The notes under the pieces were generated by a model. The model did no database searches and was not told the origin of the DNA. It worked only from the letters and a program-made list of their open reading frames with translations. Shown here in pieces: positions 57,301-64,000 of a stretch of 64,000 nucleotides of DNA. The stretch comes from Blastomussa wellsi (Eukaryota > Cnidaria > Anthozoa > Scleractinia > Plerogyridae), in NCBI GenBank assembly GCA_947652115.1, contig OX393572.1:3977317-4041316 (forward strand), given 5' to 3'. The translations under genes were made by a program, and so were the position numbers. Position 1 is the first letter of the stretch. Every line of letters starts with the position of its first letter.

Positions 57301-60300
57301 CTAAATTTGCTTTAAGTACCATTTATATAAGAACCTATTTAGGCTAAATTGAAAAATTCAGGTTCTTATACGTGGGCTATTGCTGTATTGGAAAATTGAC
57401 CCGTATGGCATGTCTGAAATTTGGAGGGCTTGTTATAACCTTTTTTGGGAGGGTGAGGGAGGGTATATTTTTGTAGAACGTTAATTAGAATTTATGGTGC
57501 ATGTATTTTAACCATCAGAATAATATCTTTGCAGGGTCAGTTTGGTGTGTGTGAAAATGTCATACTACAAGATGATGTAAGTTATTCAGTTTGTTACTGT
57601 CAACCTTTTCTCGTACATTTATGTCAAATTAAACTCATCACCAATAGATGAGCTTGGGAGCTGGTGCCTTAAAGGTTGATGGAGCCAGGCCAACAAATCT
57701 GGCATGGCGAAGGAGGTATCCATAGCAACCCTGCAAGTGGTCACCACCAAAGGCACCATCACACTGACCCAGTGGGAGGATAGAGTGGGAAGAGAAAAAA
57801 TCTGCAATAATCTGCAAGCAAATGACCCTTTGCAACTGGTTTGTTTATCAGAGATTTAACATAAAGCTTTCAACCTCAGTTTCAGGGTAACAGGTAAATA
57901 ATCTTAATCTTTAGATTTAGAAATCCCCTACAAATTTAAATTGCTGATTTTTGACAGTCAAATAATTATCTGCAATTTTGATTTCAAGTCACTGCAATCA
58001 AGATTACAGTACGTACTCTAGTGGGCACACCGGGTGATTTTCAAAAATCGTAGTGATCAGTAAAAATTATCCTGGCTAGTGTTCTACCAGGTTTTCAACA
58101 TCTTTTAATTCTATTTATTTTCAATGTTGAATGAGTTTACCTGTATATTTAAGTTACCACCTCTCGTCTTCTTTCTCTCGAGACTTGTCTCGTTTCTTTT
58201 GAGACTCGTATCATTTCTCTCGAGAAACGTCTCATTTCTCTCAATAAACTTCTCGCTTCTCTCGAGATTCACGGAAGTGTTCAGTATGGAATATATTACT
58301 TGCGAGAAGCCGGCGTTTAATTCTGTACATTCACTGTACATTTACTCTTTTGTTTGCAGCGCGTTGTCAATTAAAATGGTCAGAAAACATGGATTTGTTT
58401 GACAAGAGCAAATAATTATGTTTACAGGTAAAAACCTCCAGTGGCTCTGTAACTGCTGATGATACCATAGATGATGACCTGATGGCTGCAGCTATGGATG
58501 GTGATAGTGACGATGAACAACTTATCATTGGAAAGAAAAAGCCAAGGAACAAGTCCAATGCTTGGATAGATGAAGAGGCAGAGGATGACGAGGATGATGA
58601 ATTCAAAGGTGGCACACATAGTTATTGCTCCAGCATAATTGATACAAGGGTTAAGTCTGCATACAAGCCTAGTGGTCCATCAGACTGGAGCTTATCCCAG
58701 TTTTCTTAACATGAAGCGAGTAGGAGTATTTCTACTCCCCCTGGATGGGATGCTACATGTAGTCCACCGCAGTCCACCCCAGCTTCATTTCAGGAGTTGA
58801 ACTCAGGGCTGTTGTGAATAACACCAGCTAGCATTTTCAAGTCCAATGTTCTAACTACTCTGCCTTGCTGCCTTCTGATTGGTGAAATTTTATTTTCTTT
58901 TCAAACCTCTAGATATCCGTAAACTCAAGGCCGCTTTAGCAACTCCCTTAGACTTTGGTGATGGAGACAATGATGGTGATACTGCCAGTGAAGTGTCTGC
59001 AGCTCATGTTCCTACAAAGGTATCTATATTATCATAGGGCATGATAATCTAAGCTAAAATCGTAAAGTTTCAAACCTGCTTCAGATGTGAACTTGACTTA
59101 AATACTGTATCTGAGCATTTTAGCTAACCAAGTCATTAACCTTACAAGTGCATTTGGCCTTTTGGCTTATATTTTGTGAAAAACAAGGACAAAAAAAATT
59201 GAGCTTGTTCTATCTCACTTTTAACTTCAGGAGGTTATCCATACTCCCTTCATACCAGCGCTCCAGCCTGCATTTCAGCCAAGCTCAACCCCAGTCCATC
59301 TCATGCACAGGTTCATGGTAAGTTAATCCAGGGTTCGTATGGGCCCTGGAATGTCCTGGAAATCTGTTAAAATAACAGAACTAAATTTCTAAGAAATGCC
59401 AGGCTTACAGTTGGGAGAATTTATATTGGGATCTTGGAAGAAAAAGGGTTTAATGTGAATTTTGGAGTCCTGGAAAGGCCTGGAAAAGTCCTGGAAATTT
59501 GTCTGTGAAAAGGGGTAGGAACCCTGTTAATCAGTGTTACAGTGGCCAGGTTTTTTGGCTGGTTGGTGACAAGATGAATGCTACTCTGATTCATTAAAAA
59601 AATTAAACTGGTATTGCTCTTTTACAGGTTTGGAATTCAGTTGGAATAGTGCGTTGTCATACAGAAGAGGAGATATCGTCAATTGAAGTCGAGTTCCATG
59701 ACACAAGCACTCATCACCCTCTTCACCTGACCAATCATCTTAATCACACTATGGCGGCACTGTCATCAACTGCGCTGCTGTTAGCTTGTAAAGCTCAGGA
59801 AGATTCACCAAGGTACAGTACTTTCATCCCTGGGGAGAGACGGTGCCCTAATACCGGGTAGTTAGGCACTAGACTCCAGTCCAAGTTTGCGTCCTGGCTG
59901 GGGTGCTGCGTTGTGTTCTTGGGTAAGACACTTTACTCTTACAGTGCCTCTCTCTCCACCCAGGTGTATAAATGGGTACCTGCAAAATAATGCTGGGGGT
60001 TTTCGTTTTCATTTTTCGTTTTTCACAATTCTACTGCGCAAAGCTGCAAAGTGGGAAAGAGCACGAACAGGACTCGAGGTGCCCCACCCTACCCACCCAG
60101 ACAGACCAGAAAGGCCAGACCACTACACTGGGAACTGCATGCCCTACTCTTTGCGAACAGTGTGTGGGTTCTTTAACGTTCCACAGAGTCATTAAGAACA
60201 AGGGGTATCCCTGCGATGGACTAACATCCCATCCAGGAGGAGTTGAAATATTCTTAGCTGCTTTATGCTTCAGAAACTGGAATAAGTTCTGGAAGTATGG

Positions 60301-63300
60301 GCCAATTGGCACAAGGCTTTTATTACAACCTTTCATCTACGTACTTCCATGCCAAGTGCTATTGCCCGGGGATTGGTGGGTGGGGTTTCCCATGTGGAAA
60401 GATATGGGGATGCTTGAACTAGCTTACAGATTTTGGTCCCACTCAGGGTGGTCACGACAGAATGCCAGCAATACATGTAATTATTTAAGCCATGAATTAC
60501 TCGTCATAGTTATGTAAGTGGTCTTGACTGATCAGGTATCTTTTTAGGGGTCACAAAAGGTAGAATAAGTTTTACGCAGATTGGCCTCCTTTTGGGGTTT
60601 AATTCAAATGTTCTGATGAGCACTGATGAGCATTCCATCCCTTTCATACATTACAATAAAAGCATGTATTTACATGTATGTATATGTAGCACTAAATTCA
60701 GTAACTGCTCATGGCACTTAAAAAAATCTGTCTCAATGTGCAACAGAACTGTTTACTCATCAGAAGCCAAATTAAATCAGAGAGCTAGTTAGTTAATAAA
60801 GTATCCTTTCCCCCTGAAATCTCTACCTCCTCCTCTCCACTAAAATGGCCACCCATGCCGCTGCACAAAGCCTTTAATGATGCAAACAGAGAATGGCACA
60901 TTGTTCTTTTCAAGGGCATGTAATGTTGCTATGTTGGACTGTAAACTTATTCTATGTGTTGATCTCTTTAGTAAGTTAGTTTGTGTCCATTTTGGAAGCT
61001 GGGATAATTCTAAGGAATGGACTGTTTCTCTGCCAGAAGAGGAATCAATCGAGGTATTTCAAATAATAAATTATATTTATTTAATTTTAGTAAGACTGTG
61101 TTTCCACTTGGTGCCCAAGCACTGATACCTGGGCACAAGAAAAAATCAAACTTTTTGACACTGGAACTAAAGTACCCAAGCACAGTCAAGTTTCATTGGT
61201 TTAGCCATCATAATAATATTGTGATTGAGCAAGTACACTATGCTCTGCAAAAATTAATATTATAAGTTACAGGTCGGCTCAGATTTAGAAATGATTCCAC
61301 CTGCGCTTGTTGGATATGAGATGATCATAGCCTCTTAGGCTATCTACAGTTTTTAAGTAGGAAGGGGTCCGCAGTTGAGTTGGCAGGTAGGAAAAAAACG
61401 CAGTGAAGTTGATTTTGTCATGCTCAGTTTGAAAGTAGATGAATTTTGACTCTTGTGTACCCTGGTACTGGTGCCCGGGTCACACCAGTGAGAACCCTGC
61501 TATTGGTATCTATCATCTCATATCCATCATGCGCTCCTGGATTATGCTTCAGACCTTGTCTACAGTTAGCTTCTTGCCTGATAAGCCACAAAGCTAAGAA
61601 ACAAACATTAATTTTCATACCTTTCCATCCATTAGGCAGTGGCAACCGGCAGCTCATTTGTTGCTGTGGCAACAGACAAGCGCTTTCTAAGGGTGTTTAC
61701 CATCGGTGGAGTTCAGCGTGACATTCTGAGTCTCCCAGGCCCCGTTGTATGCATGAGTGGACACAAGGATCAGCTGACGTGTGTGTTTCATATCAACAAT
61801 CCACTTCCTGGTGAACAAGCTCTTGCTGTTAAATTACTGGACTTCAAACAAAACAAGGAAATTATTTCAGAGGAGAGGATGTTGTTAAGTGAAAAGGCAA
61901 CACTTTCATGGTTGGGGTAAGGTTAAAATATAACATTTAGATTTAGCAGAGCCTAACGACAGAGCTCCACATTTTTTGTTGGTTCATGATGATTTGTGAA
62001 TTGAAAATACTTTCATAAGAAAAAGAAAAATAAGAAAAGGAAGAACATAACAAATTGAAAAATATAATTTAGAACTTTGTTATTGTATTGAAGTCGCTAG
62101 CATAAAAAAAGATATAGAATTGAGATTGTGAAAATCTTAACTAAACATGACCTCCATCTTAAAATGTACATTTTGCACCAACTACAAAAGGTTTCTCAAT
62201 AGTTCAGTTGGAAAGGCACTTGCCTTGTGAACAGGAGTTTCCCTGAGGAGATTGTGACGCCTGTCCTAAAATTAATATTATTTTTTTCCTCCAGCAAGAA
62301 AACAAAAATAACATCTTTTTAAAATTTTTTTTAACAAGATCACAATAACGATAAAAATAAGAATTTGCCCCGACCAGTAAGAGGATGCAATGAAGCGGTT
62401 ATTTTTCGCTCCTCAATAATAATTATGTAGGTCTTGATGAGCTCTTCACCCAAGGCAGGACTGCTGTGGTCGTAATTATGATATTGCTTGCTGAATACTT
62501 TGTTTTGACAGCTCTCAATTGACATGACAGGAACATCGAATATCAAAGATGTAAATGTCAAAAGATCCACCTATTTCTGGAACATGGCCACCATGTTTGA
62601 GCGACTTACTTATATCGCTCACAAGCCATGCCGCTTGCCAAAAAAAGCATGAGTCTATGAGTATGGGGCTCTGCTTGGAGCTCCGCTGTTACATTTGTAT
62701 TGGTTGGTTGCCATTTTGCTAGTAATTTTTATGGTGTGGTTGTATTGGTTCATACACAGTGTAGTAATGGTTCAGTCAAGCAGTCTTGCTTTCTTATTTT
62801 ACTCTGAAGGTTCTCTGAAGAAGACACTCCAGTCACTGTTGACTCAGCAGGGGTCGTCAGGTTACTGTCACGTTCCTTTGGTACAGCATGGCCCCCTGTT
62901 TGTATCACTAAAAGAAATGTAAGTGTCATTGTTGTCACTTGAGTAAACCCTGTTGGTCGAACAGTGCAGTGGACTTGCGAGTTTAAACTGTTGTTCCTTC
63001 CTCCCTACCCCCTGCCTCCCTTCCTGCCCCTTCCTCCCTTCGTGCCCCTGCCTCCCTGCTCCTTCCTCCCTTTGTGCCCCTGTCTCCCTCCCTGCCTCAC
63101 TTCCTGTCCCTGCCTCCCTCCCTGCCTCACTTCCTGCCCCTGCCTCCCTCCCTGCCTTACTTCCAGCCCCTGCCTCCCTCCATCCCTCCCTCCGTTCCTG
63201 CCCCTCCCTCCCTTCATGAATCTTTCCTTGCCTCCCTGTCTCCCTTCCTGCCCCTGGTTCCGTCCCTCCCTGCCTCCTTTCCTGTCCCTGCCTCCCTCCA

Positions 63301-63885
63301 TCCCTGACCCCCTTCCTGCCCCTCCCTCCCTTCCTTTCTGCTTCTTTCCTTCCCTCCCTGCCTCCCTCCATCCCTAACTCTCTTCCTTCCTCCCTTCCTT
63401 ACTGCATTGATTGTTTCACTTATTAACATTAATTTAATTTTTTTTTCAGTTGAAGAATAAATCTGATAATTATTGGGTTGTTGGCTTAGACGAGAGAAGC
63501 CAGCAAATCAGGTGAGGGATGTGCTATAATTAAATAAATGTTAATTAATTGATTTTTCAAAATATCAGATATGCATATGCAAGAGTATAACACACCATCT
63601 AACACTTCACGAGATTGAAAGTAAATCCTCTTTTGAGTAATAATTATAAGTTGATGAAACAGCTCCAAGCAAACTTCAGGGAAGTGCTAAACAAATAATT
63701 ATATTCTTAGTGAGTCTTAAAATTAATGTCAATAGAATAATTCCTTTGTGTTGTTGTCCAATGTACTTAGGTGTATCTACTGCAAAGGGTCGACCTACCC
63801 ACCCACTCTGCCACGCCCAGTACTCGTTCTTCTTCCATTACAACTTCCATTCTGTGAACTGACAACAGAGAAAGGTCAACTGGAG
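51323..63885 (+). CDS. WDHD1: WD repeat and HMG-box DNA-binding protein 1 (AND-1/Ctf4), partial
   Basis: 22 exons, 710 aa, continuing beyond the window. Exons: 51323-51399, 52511-52622, 52741-52797, 53272-53363, 53589-53697, 54418-54468, 54668-54714, 55158-55206, 55346-55378, 56064-56123, 56256-56362, 57022-57106, 57535-57576, 58428-58608, 58913-59019, 59231-59317, 59628-59812, 60972-61053, 61636-61916, 62810-62918, 63450-63511, 63771-63885. Phases all agree. Residues 1-293 are the N-terminal WD40 propeller (LLTCGSDGDVRIY; SSGDGTVKIWKLED; AAWSPCGNYIAS). About 307-403 is an acidic linker (DDEQLIIGKKKP). From about 410 comes the conserved SepB-type second propeller (HRFMVWNSVGIVRC; VEFHDTSTHHPLHL). 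The HMG box expected near the C-terminus lies outside the window. The family links the CMG helicase to DNA polymerase alpha and supports replication and sister-chromatid cohesion in the nucleus. Start is MPADRKPVRF, the family's typical N-terminus. Confidence 0.93.
54116..54302. mobile_element. Diverged fold-back of the CATTCTCGTCCCCAGAGCC family
   Basis: CATTCTCGTCCCCAGAGCCG and CTTGTCCCTCTTAGCCAGCT match the palindrome at 21483-21773, and GGCTGATGTGGTTGGACTCC matches its centre. The right arm is lost. WDHD1 intron 5, close to exon 6. Confidence 0.65.
55435..55870 (+). mobile_element. tRNA-derived SINE (GGATGGGATGC family) split by a MITE
   Basis: The head AGGCACGATGGTCTAGTGTG and GCTGGACTTC is followed, after the insertion, by GTAACCCTGTGACGGACTAG, CATCCCATCCAGG and GAAATCGGGATAAGTTC. 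WDHD1 intron 9, same orientation as the gene. Confidence 0.7.
55476..55736. mobile_element. MITE inserted in a SINE, AGTGG target duplication
   Basis: CAAGCCTGCAAATAA at the left and TTATTTGCAGGCTTG at the right are perfect 15-bp inverted repeats. AGTGG flanks both sides (55471-55475 and 55737-55741). Removing the element and one AGTGG restores a continuous SINE. Confidence 0.82.
57138..57229 (-). repeat. Dispersed repeat (CTCCGACGAAGGGCTAACGC), copy 2
   Basis: Inverted copy of 24388-24490: TTATCAACTGGGTTGATAAT, AATTGGCCACCGTAAAGAGA and TTAGCCCTTCGTCGGAGC. WDHD1 intron 12. Confidence 0.75.
57276..57386 (+). mobile_element. Partial copy of the 6413-6841 MITE (right half)
   Basis: Matches about 6733-6837 almost base for base, ending GGTTCTTATACGTGGGCTAT where the full copy has CGCGGG. 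The left half is absent. WDHD1 intron 12, next to the CTCCGACGAAGGGC repeat. Confidence 0.8.
58653..58875 (-). mobile_element. SINE copy (GGATGGGATGC family)
   Basis: Contains GGAGCTTATCCCAG, AACATGAAGCGAGTAGGAGT and CTGGATGGGATGCTACATGT. The tRNA-like head at the right end is eroded. WDHD1 intron 14. Confidence 0.6.
59843..60300 (+). mobile_element. SINE copy (GGATGGGATGC family) with internal insert
   Basis: Begins with a decayed tRNA-like part (GTAGTTAGGCACTAGACTCC), contains ACAGTGCCTCTCTC and ATGCTGGGGGT, then a foreign stretch at about 60000-60200, then TATCCCTGCGATGGACTAAC and ATCCCATCCAGGAGG. WDHD1 intron 17. Confidence 0.6.
61297..61545. mobile_element. Diverged fold-back related to the TTGGATATGA family
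   Basis: CCACCTGCGCTTGTTGGATA and TGAGATGAT at the left pair loosely with ATCATCTCATATCCATCATG and CGCTCCTGG at the right. Layout resembles the element at 20949-21234. WDHD1 intron 18. Confidence 0.5.
62995..63400 (+). repeat. Polypyrimidine minisatellite (CCTGCCTCCCTCC units)
   Basis: About 400 bp of almost pure C/T on the plus strand, with repeated CTGCCTCCCTCC and TTCCTGCCCC words. Several long open frames on both strands (Leu-Pro-Pro-rich on plus, Gly-Arg-rich on minus) follow from the repeat and are not genes. It fills most of WDHD1 intron 20. Confidence 0.9.
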
Positions 63886-64000
63886 GTACAGTTCAAGACT
63901 TGCCTGGCTTTGACCATGTTTGAGAATAAATATTTACATTTATTTAATGTTACGAGGGCAAATCAAATAAAATGTTGTTCATTATTCTTGAGCCTTTAAG

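Noticed and set aside
62868..63429. Several overlapping Gly/Arg-rich or Pro/Leu-rich open frames
   Set aside because: Artefacts of the polypyrimidine minisatellite, open on both strands, and inside a WDHD1 intron.

Overview
This is nuclear DNA from an intron-rich animal, most likely an anthozoan cnidarian and plausibly a stony coral. Long genes have short exons with GT-AG introns, small intronless receptor and transferase genes are present, base composition is AT-rich, and many short fold-back (MITE-like) and tRNA-derived repeats fill the introns and gaps. The animal assignment rests on gene content. The coral assignment is my inference from how the genes and repeats look. There is no sign of bacterial, phage or CRISPR sequence.

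Layout. (1) 1-1916: no gene; one TTAA-bounded MITE. (2) 1917-3626, minus: intronless class A GPCR with NRH in place of DRY. (3) 3627-9058: mostly repeats, including one old repeat copy that received both a tRNA-derived SINE and a MITE. (4) 9059-40301, plus: a complete RGS22-like gene. I reconstructed 27 exons whose splice phases all agree, giving about 1179 aa. (5) 32569-33579, minus: an intronless LicD/fukutin-type membrane protein inside RGS22 intron 24. (6) 42208-48647, plus: an unrecognised four-exon gene of about 366 aa with a Ser-rich N-terminus, a charged coiled coil and a C-terminal -TCL that fits a class I PDZ ligand. Its first intron holds a cluster of transposons inserted into transposons. 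(7) 51323-63885 and beyond, plus: WDHD1/AND-1 (Ctf4 family), 22 exons in the window (710 aa), cut by the window end before the expected HMG box.

The genes do not form an operon or pathway. WDHD1 is a replisome and cohesion factor. RGS22 is an RGS-domain scaffold for G-alpha proteins, so it and the GPCR are both in heterotrimeric G-protein signalling, but nothing here links them functionally. The LicD protein is expected in the Golgi or ER.

No gene system here is clearly new. The most unusual content is (a) the uncharacterised Ser-rich/coiled-coil/PDZ-ligand gene, (b) the nested LicD gene, (c) the NRH-type GPCR, (d) a 21-bp minisatellite that stays open as a heptapeptide repeat, and (e) a dense, layered set of fold-back elements, including a roughly 685-bp inverted repeat, nested insertions with visible target-site duplications, and oppositely oriented copies in one pre-mRNA.
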